DNA from: JAMXLG01 sp963765935
GTDB lineage: Bacteria > Vulcanimicrobiota > Vulcanimicrobiia > Vulcanimicrobiales > Vulcanimicrobiaceae
Assembly (NCBI GenBank): GCA_963765935.1
Contig: CAVXXX010000001.1
Span: 1,054,001-1,118,000 of the forward strand
Direction: 5' to 3'
DNA: 64,000 bases
Below the pieces are notes generated by a model that searched no databases, had not been told where the DNA came from, and was given only the letters and a program-made list of their open reading frames with translations. This document shows positions 26,462 to 34,192 of the stretch, one piece after another (position 1 is the first letter of the stretch; every line of letters starts with the position of its first letter). Made by a program: the position numbers and the translations under genes.

Positions 26462-26712
26462 CGCGCCCCGGGTGCGAAGCTTTTCAATCGTCGCGCCGAT
26501 GCATTCACCGGCCGGATCGCTGACGCGACCTCGAACGCTTCAAACATGTCCATAACGGGTTCAAGTGCCCATCGTGGCGCGAGCAGAGACCAAGGAAGTG
26601 AGTTTCGTAAACGTAACTTTGGTTAATGCAAACGCCGTAAGAGTGAAGAGCTGCACTCCAATTTGTATGCGGCTCATGAACAATAATATGGGGCTGCAAC
26701 AGGAGGGACAAC

Positions 26713-27153
26713 ATCAAAAAGGCGTCTATTCCGGAAACACGACTTCTTTCTGTTCAGGCCGGAACCGTCAATGAGGAGGTTGCGCACCGGATCAAGTCGG
26801 TATTACCGCTGATACCGCGAGTAGTTGAACGCCTCAACATTAGCGTTGAGGATATCGCAGAGCCGACCAATCGATACGTCGCGTGGCTGGATTTACTTGG
26901 CGCAGGGCACTTGATGTCAACATCGACGAATAATCTGCAAATGCGATTGCGCGACTTCACCTTGCCGTCGCAAACGCTTGTGGCGACTCCAACTTCGATG
27001 GTACGACGGCTGCCGGTCAACGATGGAATATTCTCGACCACCACCTCGAAGCAGCAATTAACATTCGCCCTACGAGCGGCTCTCAAATATGTAGTTTGTT
27101 ACTTCTTAAGTCTCTCTCCGCATAATCGTTTCACGCGGCGAAGCAGCACATAG
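26713..27153 (+). pseudogene. Unknown gene remnant with ATC at the start position
   Basis: A perfect AGGAGG (26701-26706) is followed six bases later by ATC, then a frame that looks coding: PETRLLSVQAGTVNEEVAHR, LPLIPRVVERLNISVEDIAE, RYVAWLDLLGAGHLM. No ATG is in reach, so the start may have mutated from ATG, or the gene uses a rare ATC start. After about 26925 the composition changes, and the last part runs into the IS3 remnant. The AWLDLLG segment recalls the first strand of cyclase-like domains, but I cannot name the family. Confidence 0.4.
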
Positions 27154-27606
27154 ATACGACGTTGACCGTAGCGAATTCGGTTCGCCGCGAGCTCTTTGAT
27201 ACGAATGCGCAGCGCGGCGTTTACGTCCGTTCGAACCGAACAATAGACGATTGACCGTAAGAATCGCGCACACACGCCGCTCACTGATCCGCCAGATCCT
27301 GCGAATCTCGGGAAGGGGGGTTTTCCGGCGCACCCGACTCACCACTTTTTTTTGAGCACGTCCTGCAACACGGCGCGATCGAGCGTCAGATCGGCGACGA
27401 CTTGTTCGAGCTTCGCGTTTTCGTCGCGCAGCTGGCGCAACTCACGGATCGCGGGCGTGCCTAGACTCCCGAAACGCTTCTTCCAGGTGTAGAACGTAGC
27501 TTCGCTGATGCCAAGCTTACGCGTAATATCGGCGAGCGGCGAGCCGATTTTCGGCTTGCCGTAGGGCAGCGGCGATCTGTTCGTCAAAGTACCGGGACTT
27601 GCGCAC
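27099..27606 (-). mobile_element. IS3-family remnant (orfA and 5' part of orfB, both frameshifted)
   Basis: On the minus strand orfA starts at GTG 27606 behind an AAGGAGG ribosome site (RKSRYFDEQIAAALRQAE). It shifts frame at about 27552, then continues as IGSPLADITRKLGISEATFY and VVADLTLDRAVLQDVLKKKW, a classic IS3 OrfA. An A8 tract at the orfA end is the usual IS3 slippage site. OrfB follows as VSRVRRKTPLPEIRRIWRIS, shifts, reads AALRIRIKELAANRIRYGQR, and is cut off near 27099 before the DDE residues. It cannot transpose. Terminal repeats were not found. Confidence 0.8.
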
Positions 27607-27612
27607 GGGCGG

Positions 27613-28101
27613 ACCTCCTTAGTCGGTGAAGTTCGCCGCGATTTTCTGGTATTCCGTGGACTACGAACTTCGGGAATGCCCCCGTATCGCTTTCGCGCAA
27701 CACCTTGACGCAAATGGCTAGGGCAATGGCATGCGGATCCAGACATGAGCGAATCATCCTCCGTTGGTGCGCCAGCATTATGACACTGTGGCGGCGGGCA
27801 AGGTCACAAGCGAACGCGTCCCGCCGCATAAGCGGCCAGTGCGGTATCGGAATCGACGCCTTTCAGGCACGGGCTGACAATCGCCGACAAGCCTGACAAA
27901 AACGCGTTTGGCGTTGATAAATTGCGGTCAGCCGGCGCCGTTCTTGACCCTCGTTTCTACCCCTGTCGACGGTGCATTTTCGTGCGTTTTCGATCACTCA
28001 AGGGCACTGGCGGGCATTAAAAAGCACCGATTCACAAGAAACGGCGCTATCTCGAAGCGGTCAATGTCGCGAAGTCCTATTTGTAAGGGAGGCTTTCCAC
28101 G
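27613..28101. other. No supportable gene between the IS3 remnant and the right att repeat
   Basis: About 490 bases without a convincing coding frame. On the minus strand a short frame upstream of orfA (ALAICVKVLRESDTGAFPKF near 27640-27720) reads like protein but has no context. It could be the tail of a lost gene. The rest looks like decayed DNA. Confidence 0.5.
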
Positions 28102-28121
28102 TTGACGACCATTGACGACCA
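28102..28121 (+). repeat. Tandem TTGACGACCA pair, right end of segment 1
   Basis: Two exact tandem copies of TTGACGACCA, the core of the pair at 23740, lying about 115 bases inside attachment copy 2. Confidence 0.6.
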
Positions 28122-28235
28122 TTCTCGCGGAAACGGGCGGATTTTAGCGGACCGCGGGGGACTGAAAACTGCCGAAAACGGTTGCAACTACGCGATTTCA
28201 GCTGGTAAGTCAATCGAGAAAACAAGCGGTTCATT

Positions 28236-28283
28236 CTTCGCACGTAAGGGGTCAGGAGTTCGAGTCTCCTCATCTCCACCAAT
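28236..28283 (+). repeat. Attachment repeat copy 2
   Basis: 48 bases identical to 23623-23670 except for C instead of T at 28243. It lacks the tRNA 5' half, so it is not a tRNA gene. It forms the right end of segment 1 and the left end of segment 2. Confidence 0.85.
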
Positions 28284-28289
28284 ACCGAA

Positions 28290-28320
28290 AAGTCCGATTC
28301 TATCGGGCTTTTTTCTTTTT
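28290..28320 (+). terminator. Hairpin terminator after attachment copy 2
   Basis: AAGTCCGA (28290-28297) pairs with TCGGGCTT (28303-28310, one G-T pair), followed by a T-rich tract. Its place right after the tRNA-end copy mirrors the terminator after the intact tRNA, as expected if the copy came from a tRNA gene with its own terminator. Confidence 0.65.
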
Positions 28321-28547
28321 CTCCGTCTTGCCTTTCGAGGTTTAGGGGGAACCGTTTAGCCCACACGTGCCTAGCAGCGAGCCAGTCCTGTGAGCCGCGG
28401 CAGACGTGTCCAAGGGCGCTAGATGCGTGTACACATCGCGGGCTCACCCCGCGGTTGCGTGAAACATCCGCCCCCAGCAGTCCGTACAGAATGTGGTGGC
28501 GTTTCGGCTGACAGGCCGCGTCTAGATGCAGGGCAGGAGGAACGTGT

Positions 28548-28895
28548 ATGCGTCGTATCTCTAGATCGGAATTCACAGAAGCGTTTCCCGTAGTAGTGCC
28601 GTCGTGGAGCATTCACGGGATCGAAACAGAGCCGATTAGGCTTGAACGCGATGCAGTCGTGTCGGGTATCTTGAAGAACGACCTCGTCGTCGGGCCCGGT
28701 GTCAAGGCCATCATCAATGGCATTATCGAGGGTTCGCTTCTCGTCGACACGGGCGCAGTGGCGCACATTACCGGAATCGTTAAGGGGAACGTCGATGTTA
28801 GAGGAGCGGCGTGCATCCACGGCAACGTTGGTTCGCTTAAAACGGCCGACGATGCCGTCCTGTGCCTGGACAACGTCCTGTGCGCGAGCGACTAG
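28548..28895 (+). CDS. Bactofilin-like (polymer-forming) small protein
   Basis: A 115-residue protein with an AGGAGG ribosome site eight bases before ATG 28548. After a short variable N-terminus it has a regular beta-solenoid pattern: VVSGILKNDLVVGPGVKAII, GIIEGSLLVDTGAVAHITGI, VKGNVDVRGAACIHGNVGSL. Each turn is about 16-18 residues with G-x-V/I spacing as in bactofilins. There is no signal or membrane segment. It is the only gene in the second segment of the tRNA-Ala region. Whether it polymerises is unknown; the lack of a Pro-rich tail is unlike most bactofilins. Confidence 0.7.
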   Translation: MRRISRSEFTEAFPVVVPSWSIHGIETEPIRLERDAVVSGILKNDLVVGPGVKAIINGIIEGSLLVDTGAVAHITGIVKGNVDVRGAACIHGNVGSLKTADDAVLCLDNVLCASD

Positions 28896-28919
28896 CCGCG
28901 ATTCTTCTTCCAGCACATG

Positions 28920-28958
28920 TTTAGCCCACTTTTAGCCCATTAGCCCCGACTTAGCCCG
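28920..28958 (+). repeat. Cluster of TTAGCCC direct repeats, right end of segment 2
   Basis: Four copies of TTAGCCC within 39 bases (TTTAGCCCA at 28920 and 28931, TTAGCCCC at 28940, TTAGCCCG at 28951). A fifth (TTTAGCCCA at 28355) lies near the left end of the same segment. They are candidate integrase arm sites, different in sequence from those of segment 1. Confidence 0.55.
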
Positions 28959-29007
28959 TCAAAATGTTGCGCAAACCCTTATGAAATCGAACATCCGAGG
29001 CGATTAA

Positions 29008-29062
29008 CTTGCTTCCCATATAAGGGGTCAGGAGTTCGAGTCTCGTCGTCTCGGCCAATTGG
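29008..29062 (+). repeat. Attachment repeat copy 3 (diverged)
   Basis: It matches the tRNA-Ala 3' part from the anticodon stem (CTTGCTTC) to CCAATTG with about six substitutions. The core TAAGGGGTCAGGAGTTCGAG is intact. It is probably the oldest, decayed junction and the right boundary of the whole region. Confidence 0.75.
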
Positions 29063-29100
29063 AAACGCGCGTAGCACTAGCTTTTCTGGCGTTTTGCTTT

Positions 29101-29451
29101 TCAATCGGCTGCGCGTAATAAACTCAGCCGGTACGCTAGAAACTGCCGACAGTTTTGCGTCCGATCGAGTGATGGAGAGCGTTGAAATCCCATCCGTTCG
29201 TAAAGTCGCTGTGCAGCATGCATCGTGCTTTGCGTACTAAGAACTACTGCCGTCTTCCGTTCTTTCATCGATTCGTCGATGATGCGCTGCATGAGCGAGC
29301 GTGCCACGCCCAATCGTCTAGCGTTTCGTGACACCGCCACAAAACGGACATCCGCCTCTTCGTCGCCACACAGTTGCACGAAAGGCGACGGCGGAACAAT
29401 TAGTGTGGCCGTTCCTATCACGACGTCACTTGAGTCAACAGCCAGGATCAA
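29101..29451 (-). CDS. GNAT N-acetyltransferase, N-terminus frameshifted
   Basis: A 116-residue frame with the core of a GNAT enzyme: GTATLIVPPSPFVQLCGDEE, the acetyl-CoA motif RNARRLGVARSLMQRII and the C-terminal AQRLYERMGFQRSPS. The start shown is TTG 29451. In-frame sequence upstream (SKEEVAEARVSHGTLILAVD) and, one frame over, IYQVIAGEGYGELKAPL suggest the true protein began about 120 bases earlier and was broken by an indel near 29500. It would be cytoplasmic, substrate unknown. It lies just outside attachment copy 3. Confidence 0.6.
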   Translation of the reverse strand: MILAVDSSDVVIGTATLIVPPSPFVQLCGDEEADVRFVAVSRNARRLGVARSLMQRIIDESMKERKTAVVLSTQSTMHAAQRLYERMGFQRSPSLDRTQNCRQFLAYRLSLLRAAD

Positions 29452-29609
29452 CGTGCCATGAGAGACCCTTGCCTCTGCAACCTCTTCCTTCGAGAGGGGC
29501 TTTCAACTCTCCGTATCCCTCGCCGGCGATCACCTGATAGATCAAATCCCGACAGCCTGTTGTTCTCGTCCGTTCACGTTCATCGACTTAACTTCTCGTA
29601 ACCGCGCAA

Positions 29610-30395
29610 TTAGAACTTGCATCGAATCACTAGAATCGTCGCATCATCGCGCAGCGGTCCAGCTGCGTACTCCTTGACCTTGTCGAAAATAGTTTCTGCT
29701 ATCTGTTGAGCCGGCTGATCCGCTCGCTTCAGTAGTTCATCCTTTAGGCGCTCAATCGTGAACAGTTCGCCTTCGCTATTCGTCGCTTCTGTAAGTCCGT
29801 CGGTATAGAAAACGGCTACGTCTCCGGTACCTAGCACGGTTTGCTCTTCTTTGTAGAAGGTCTGCTTGTCAATGCCGAGGACGATATCGTGTGTATCCAT
29901 CGTCTGCACTTCATTTGAGATCCGTCGGTACAACAACGGCGGCTCGTGACCGGCATTCACGACCCGCAGTTCACCAGACGCCGTATCGAGCGCAGCGAGG
30001 AGAAACGTGATGAACGAACCGTCAACCATGTCGTCGGTTACGACGGCATTGGTATGGGTCACAATAGAAACGAGTTGCCGAGCGCCAAGGGCCGTGGTCA
30101 GCCCTCGCACGAGATATCGAAGCATGAGCGCGTTTAACGCAGCGGCAAGCGATTTTCCAGATGCATCGCCCAATCCCATGACAACCACATCTTCAACGAC
30201 CGGAAATATATCGATATAGTCGCCGCCTACTAAGCGCGCCGGTTCCGCATGAACGCCGATTTCCGTTCCGGGAACGACGGGTACCGAAACATCCAGCAAC
30301 GCGCGCTGAATCCGTTCTGCGGCGAGACTAAAATGGATTTCTGAGTCCTCTCCGACGGTGAAATGCGCAATGGCGCGCCGAAGTGAACTTTTCAT
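29610..30395 (-). CDS. SpoIIE/RsbU-type PP2C serine phosphatase
   Basis: A 261-residue protein, almost entirely a SpoIIE phosphatase domain. Metal aspartates sit in ARLVGGDYIDIFP and VMGLGDASGKSLAAAL, followed by VVNAGHEPPLLYR, AVFYTDGLTEATNSEGE and LRDDATILVI. Such enzymes dephosphorylate anti-anti-sigma factors in partner-switching circuits. The short N-terminus (about 45 residues) has no sensor domain. No sigma factor, anti-sigma kinase or STAS protein is seen nearby, so its partners are elsewhere. Confidence 0.88.
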   Translation of the reverse strand: MKSSLRRAIAHFTVGEDSEIHFSLAAERIQRALLDVSVPVVPGTEIGVHAEPARLVGGDYIDIFPVVEDVVVMGLGDASGKSLAAALNALMLRYLVRGLTTALGARQLVSIVTHTNAVVTDDMVDGSFITFLLAALDTASGELRVVNAGHEPPLLYRRISNEVQTMDTHDIVLGIDKQTFYKEEQTVLGTGDVAVFYTDGLTEATNSEGELFTIERLKDELLKRADQPAQQIAETIFDKVKEYAAGPLRDDATILVIRCKF

Positions 30396-30445
30396 TTCAT
30401 CGGTAGGTTCGCTGCAACACTCGCCTTATCCGCGAAGCGCGGAAT

Positions 30446-30709
30446 TTACGCGCGGATAGCAAGGAAACTACCGCTTGCAGCAAATGGTCGGGCACTTTCG
30501 CGAATCGCACCCGAAGAAGCGAAGCAAGTTCGATCGGCGTAAATACAATCGGCTATCGCATAGATCACATCCGATACGCCTTCGATAACCGTCATAACCG
30601 GGCCGACGTGCGGGCCTAATCGAGCAACGAGACTTGAGCTGAAGGCGGACAAGAGCGCGAGCAGCGCACCGATGCCACCATTCGTTGTGATTGAAAGCTC
30701 TATTGTCAT
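30446..30709 (-). CDS. Doubtful small hydrophobic protein
   Basis: An 87-residue frame from ATG 30709 with a hydrophobic stretch (GIGALLALLSAFSSSLVARL) and a less convincing C-terminus. There is no ribosome site or recognised family. It fills the otherwise empty 418 bases between the phosphatase gene and the broken lipoprotein gene. Treat it as possible only. Confidence 0.2.
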   Translation of the reverse strand: MTIELSITTNGGIGALLALLSAFSSSLVARLGPHVGPVMTVIEGVSDVIYAIADCIYADRTCFASSGAIRESARPFAASGSFLAIRA

Positions 30710-30813
30710 TGCGTCGATCTATCGGTTCTCGAGATGCAACGAAAGGCATAGTGGTGGCGCGGGAACGACCGGATGGGACCGGCGATTGCGGGCCATGCCC
30801 GCTTTAGTGGCCC

Positions 30814-31158
30814 GTTGTGAATGTCCCGACGGACTGCGTGTACTGGGCGCTGCATTGTGGCGGATTATTCGCCCAACCCGTATACACGTCGTTAACCACG
30901 TACGTCCTTAACGGTGATAAGGTTGGCAATGGCACCGCCATATAGGGCAGGTTAGATAATTGAAACGTCGGCGGCGTGGTGGCGAACGGCGACGGATAGG
31001 GCGACGGCGCAATCGTCGGTATGCCGAGCGTGACCGGTCCACCGAAACCAAACCGAAACGATTAGGGCTTCTTCCTGCGCAGAGGCACCGCACGCGGCAA
31101 GTGACGATATCCCCGCGATGCACAAGACACACACTTTCGCTCCCAGCTGCACCTTCAT
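30814..31158 (-). CDS. Small Pro-rich lipoprotein, frameshifted
   Basis: From ATG 31158, with GGAGG just upstream, a lipoprotein signal is read (VLCIAGISSLAAC). After about residue 35 the frame degenerates, but one frame over it continues as GGPVTLGIPTIAPSPYPSPF, LPYMAVPLPTLSPLRTYVVN and GWANNPPQCSAQYTQSVGTF to a stop at 30814. A single indel near 31055 would join them into about 114 residues. It would be anchored outside the membrane; function unknown. Confidence 0.5.
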
Positions 31159-31209
31159 GTCCTCCGGAACGGCTATTGAAAGAGCATCATACAGGAAAAC
31201 ACCGGAACG

Positions 31210-32125
31210 CTACGGCTCGAGGATGACTTTTCCGGTCACCTCATGGTTTGCTTGCGCGGCGAATGCCTTCTTTGTATCAGAAAGCGAATAGACTGCTCCG
31301 ACTCGCGGTTGAAGCTGACCAGCGTCCACCATGCGGCTCAATTCTGCGAGCTGCGATCCCATTAGGATCGCGGATGAAATGTACGATGCGAATATCGTTC
31401 CGTGTTCCGTGCGGTGGCGCCATAACGGTTACCAGCGTCCCTCCGGTCTTCACGATCGCAAGCGAACGCTCGAGAATGTCGCCACCGATGGCATCGTAGA
31501 TGAGATCGACTGAGCCGATGCGCTTCTCCCATCCACTCTGCTCGAGGTCAACAAACGCATCGGCACCCGCATCGAGGATTTGCGATTCGGCGTTGCTGCG
31601 GCCGGTACCGATTATGCGAGTGCCGACCGAACGCGCGAGTTGTATCGCCACGTTGCCCAACGCGCCGGCAGCGCCGTGAATAACAACCGTCTGGCCCGCG
31701 GTTAAACGACCGTGATCGAATAGAGCCTGCCACGATGTCAACCCAGATTGAGGGATGGCGGCGGCGTGAACGTAGTCGACCGTTTTTGGCTTAGGAGCGA
31801 CGCAGCGCGCCTCGACCGCGATATATTCGGCAGCCGCGCCGTCACGTAAGGCATCGATAAGGCCGTAGACCTCATCACCGACTGCAACACCGGCCGCCCC
31901 GAAGCCCAGAGCGGCGACAACGCCGGAAAATTCATGCGCAGGGATGATGTAATCTCGCTTGTGACCAACGCGATCTATCCACAGTGGCCATTCCAGCTCG
32001 GTTGGCGTAATGCCGCACGCGTGTACTTTTACCAGCACGTCGGCCGTACGCGGTTTCGGGTCCGGCGCCTCCTCGTACACAAGGCCTTCAACACCGACCG
32101 GCGCATGCAAACGGACAGCTTTCAT
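31210..32125 (-). CDS. Quinone oxidoreductase-like NADPH dehydrogenase (MDR family), frameshifted
   Basis: From ATG 32125 with a GAGGAGA ribosome site. A GroES-like N-domain (VLVKVHACGITPTELEWPLW, IIPAHEFSGVVAALGFG) is followed by a Rossmann domain with GQTVVIHGAAGALGNVAIQL. The zinc-ligand cysteines of true alcohol dehydrogenases are absent, as in quinone oxidoreductases. Near 31360 (AATGGGATCG) the frame is broken by one base. The continuing frame gives SQLAELSRMVDAGQLQPRVG and AAQANHEVTGKVILEP, the normal family end, stopping at 31210. The product would be about 305 residues. Confidence 0.78.
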
Positions 32126-32288
32126 TTCAACGATCTCCTCAGGACACAATACGGACGAGGTGCGCCCACGAAACGTGACGTGTCTCGCCCTCAAGCGGTG
32201 TCAGCGACTCAGATTGTGGCTCTTCGGGATGCTGCGTATTCGGAGGAAGATTAGTCGGTCCGCCGTGTGTCCCTAGTCCGAAGGTGGC

Positions 32289-32321
32289 TTGACAGAAACG
32301 CCAGGATCGAAATATCCTGGC
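32289..32321 (+). promoter_or_regulatory. Promoter with embedded palindrome before the Zn-ribbon gene
   Basis: TTGACA (32289-32294) and TATCCT (32313-32318) are 18 bases apart. The spacer and -10 box carry a perfect hairpin, GCCAGGAT (32300-32307) with ATCCTGGC (32314-32321), a candidate operator. The next ATG (32327) is only nine bases past the -10 box with no ribosome site, so the transcript may be leaderless. Confidence 0.45.
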
Positions 32322-32326
32322 CTCTT

Positions 32327-32524
32327 ATGTTTGCAAACAAGCGTTACGTCCGGCGAGATGACGCGGACAACCCGTTTCCGGACGGTCACGCGTGGTGGGT
32401 GAACTGCGGAAATTGCGGTCAAGCGTTGCTCGTACCGACCGGCAGTGCGCCGTTTTGCAACGGTCGCGATTCGTTCGGATGTAGCGAACCCGGGCCGCTA
32501 CGTGGTGACGAGAAGCGTGAATAA
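32327..32524 (+). CDS. Small zinc-ribbon-like protein
   Basis: A 65-residue protein from ATG 32327. A ribbon is suggested by WWVNCGNCGQALLVPTGSAP followed by FCNGRDSFGCSEPG, four cysteines in C-x2-C ... C-x7-C. There is no signal peptide, no ribosome site and no recognised family. It overlaps the metallopeptidase start by eight bases, which suggests coupled expression. Confidence 0.5.
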   Translation: MFANKRYVRRDDADNPFPDGHAWWVNCGNCGQALLVPTGSAPFCNGRDSFGCSEPGPLRGDEKRE

Positions 32525-32879
32525 ACAATGGTTCTTGCCTGAAGAATTCGAGGCCATCGTAAGCGACGCTCTCGATAGCCTGCCGAAACGATTCGCTGAT
32601 CTCCTCGAGAATATCGTCGTGACAATCGAAGACGAACCAGATGAAGACGACCTCGACGAGACCGAAGATCCCGACGGAGAGCTTCTCGGAATTTATCGCG
32701 GCGTTTCTCTCGTCGAACGGATGAACGAGCCGCCGCTGTTGCCCGATGAAATCGCAATATTCCGTGGACCCGTCAGCCGCGTCTCCCGCACACGCGATGA
32801 AGCAGTGCAAGAAATTCGCGATACGGTGATTCACGAAATCGGTCACTACTTCGGGCTAGAAGACGAAGATTTGCCGTAG
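32517..32879 (+). CDS. Zincin-like metallopeptidase family protein (DUF1025-like)
   Basis: A 120-residue protein from GTG 32517. It matches the small metallopeptidase family: N-terminal QWFLPEEFEAIVSDALDSLP, ENIVVTIEDEPDEDD, GELLGIYRGVSL, and the zinc motif TVIHEIGHYFGLEDEDLP at the end (HExxH-x5-D). Proteins of this kind are cytoplasmic and their substrates unknown. It overlaps the Zn-ribbon gene and is convergent with the MFS gene. Confidence 0.8.
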   Translation: MNKQWFLPEEFEAIVSDALDSLPKRFADLLENIVVTIEDEPDEDDLDETEDPDGELLGIYRGVSLVERMNEPPLLPDEIAIFRGPVSRVSRTRDEAVQEIRDTVIHEIGHYFGLEDEDLP

Positions 32880-32886
32880 GACGCCG

Positions 32887-34155
32887 TCACGACTGAGCGA
32901 AACGTGCCGTTGCCCGGGTTGCAGCCGCACGTGCCCAATCTACGGGCGAAATGGGTCCGACGGCAAAGACCCAGATGAAGGCGCTAACAAACGCCATGAT
33001 CGCCGCAATCGTGAATGGGGCAACAAAACTTCCAGTGCGATCGACCAAGATGCCCGTAAGCACCGGTGCGATGATTCCCGCCATATTGCCGATCCCGTTT
33101 TGAATGCCGGTCCATCGTCCAACCGCATGCGTTCCGGATAACGTTTGCACGATCGCCCAAACCTGCGTCGACATCAATCCGATGCCGCCGGCCGCGACCA
33201 TCAAAAACAGAATCGAAAGCGCGGGTCCGCTAGTAGCGCATAGCAATGAGAACGTACCGGCGGTTACCAATCCGAAGCTAAGGAGCGATTTACGAGCGAT
33301 GGTCGCCGAGACCCCACTGTGAATCAACGCATCGGTTATCCAACCCGATGAGATGTTTGAAAGCGCCATCACGAAATACGCAGCGCCGCCTATGATCGCC
33401 ATCTCGGCGATCGAATGATGACGCTCGTTCACGAGATAGTATGGGATCCACGTAAGGATGAAATAGAAAAGATACAGTCCGAAAAAGTGACCGAGACTCG
33501 TTCCCCACAGCGCACGCTCTCGTAGAATATCGGAGAGCTTGGCCGTCGTTTCATCGCGCATCCGTTCCCCGGCGCACAGCCGTTTGTGGACGATCGCAAG
33601 CCACGGAACGAGCCAAAGCAAACTCACCAGACCGAAGCCGACAAAGAACGCTCGCCATCCAAACGCCGCCATCACGAGGCCGCCGGCAAAAATGCCGAAT
33701 GCGGGGCCGCAATTCATCCCCGCAAGCATCGCGCCATTCGCAGCACCCAGCCGGCTAGCCGGTAGACACTTCGCGAAGATCTTGGAGTATGACGGGAATG
33801 CCACCGATTCGGCTGCACCGAGAAGTAAACGCAATGCGAATAAGCCGGCGAGCGTTTGCGAAAATCCGGTTAGTGTCGTGGTAATCGACCATGCGGCATA
33901 GCCGACTACCAACACCCAGCTCACATCGAGGCGATCGACGAGCCAGCCGACAATGAAATTCGCGAACGCGTACGTCACGAAGAACGAAGTCAATAGCATG
34001 CCGAGCTGCGTCGCGGAAATATGGAATTCATCTTTGATAATCGGCGCGGCAGTCGAGAGATTGCCCCGATCAACGTAATTGATGAATACGGATAGCGCGA
34101 CGAGAATAATCGCCGCCGTAATCCAGCGCGGCGTCTGTTCGTGCTTCATCATCAC
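32887..34155 (-). CDS. MFS transporter, anion:cation symporter-like
   Basis: A 422-residue protein with 12 membrane segments. It starts SVFINYVDRGNLSTAAPIIK, the pattern of the ACS family (sugar acid and tricarballylate symporters). The loop motif follows as VGWLVDRLDVSWVL, and ESVAFPSYSKIFAKCLPASR is another family hallmark. It probably imports an organic anion with protons; the substrate is unknown. It lies 37 bases after the amidohydrolase gene, so both may serve one catabolic route (inference). Confidence 0.88.
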   Translation of the reverse strand: MMMKHEQTPRWITAAIILVALSVFINYVDRGNLSTAAPIIKDEFHISATQLGMLLTSFFVTYAFANFIVGWLVDRLDVSWVLVVGYAAWSITTTLTGFSQTLAGLFALRLLLGAAESVAFPSYSKIFAKCLPASRLGAANGAMLAGMNCGPAFGIFAGGLVMAAFGWRAFFVGFGLVSLLWLVPWLAIVHKRLCAGERMRDETTAKLSDILRERALWGTSLGHFFGLYLFYFILTWIPYYLVNERHHSIAEMAIIGGAAYFVMALSNISSGWITDALIHSGVSATIARKSLLSFGLVTAGTFSLLCATSGPALSILFLMVAAGGIGLMSTQVWAIVQTLSGTHAVGRWTGIQNGIGNMAGIIAPVLTGILVDRTGSFVAPFTIAAIMAFVSAFIWVFAVGPISPVDWARAAATRATARFAQS

Positions 34156-34192
34156 CTCGACGCCGGCCCCGCACCGGTTGCTCGCGATTATA

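Larger units (their letters stand above)
23623..29062. mobile_element. Decayed nested integration region at tRNA-Ala
   Basis: Three direct copies of the tRNA-Ala 3' end define two adjacent segments: 23671-28235 (about 4.6 kb) and 28284-29007 (about 0.7 kb). The first and second copies differ at one base in 48; the third is more diverged. This is the footprint of successive tRNA-targeting integrations, the intact tRNA remaining at the left. No integrase frame is recognisable, an IS3 remnant lies inside, and several genes are broken. The interior has lower GC and unusual codon use compared with the flanks. Element class is unknown. Confidence 0.75.

Noticed and set aside
26565..26774. Short plus-strand frame before the ATC-start gene
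   Set aside because: No ribosome site, no protein-like pattern, and it overlaps a better frame.
28061..28612. A 183-codon frame on the minus strand across the second att copy
   Set aside because: Part of it (RRLELLTP) is just the antisense translation of a tRNA T-arm, a well-known false gene; the rest has no support.
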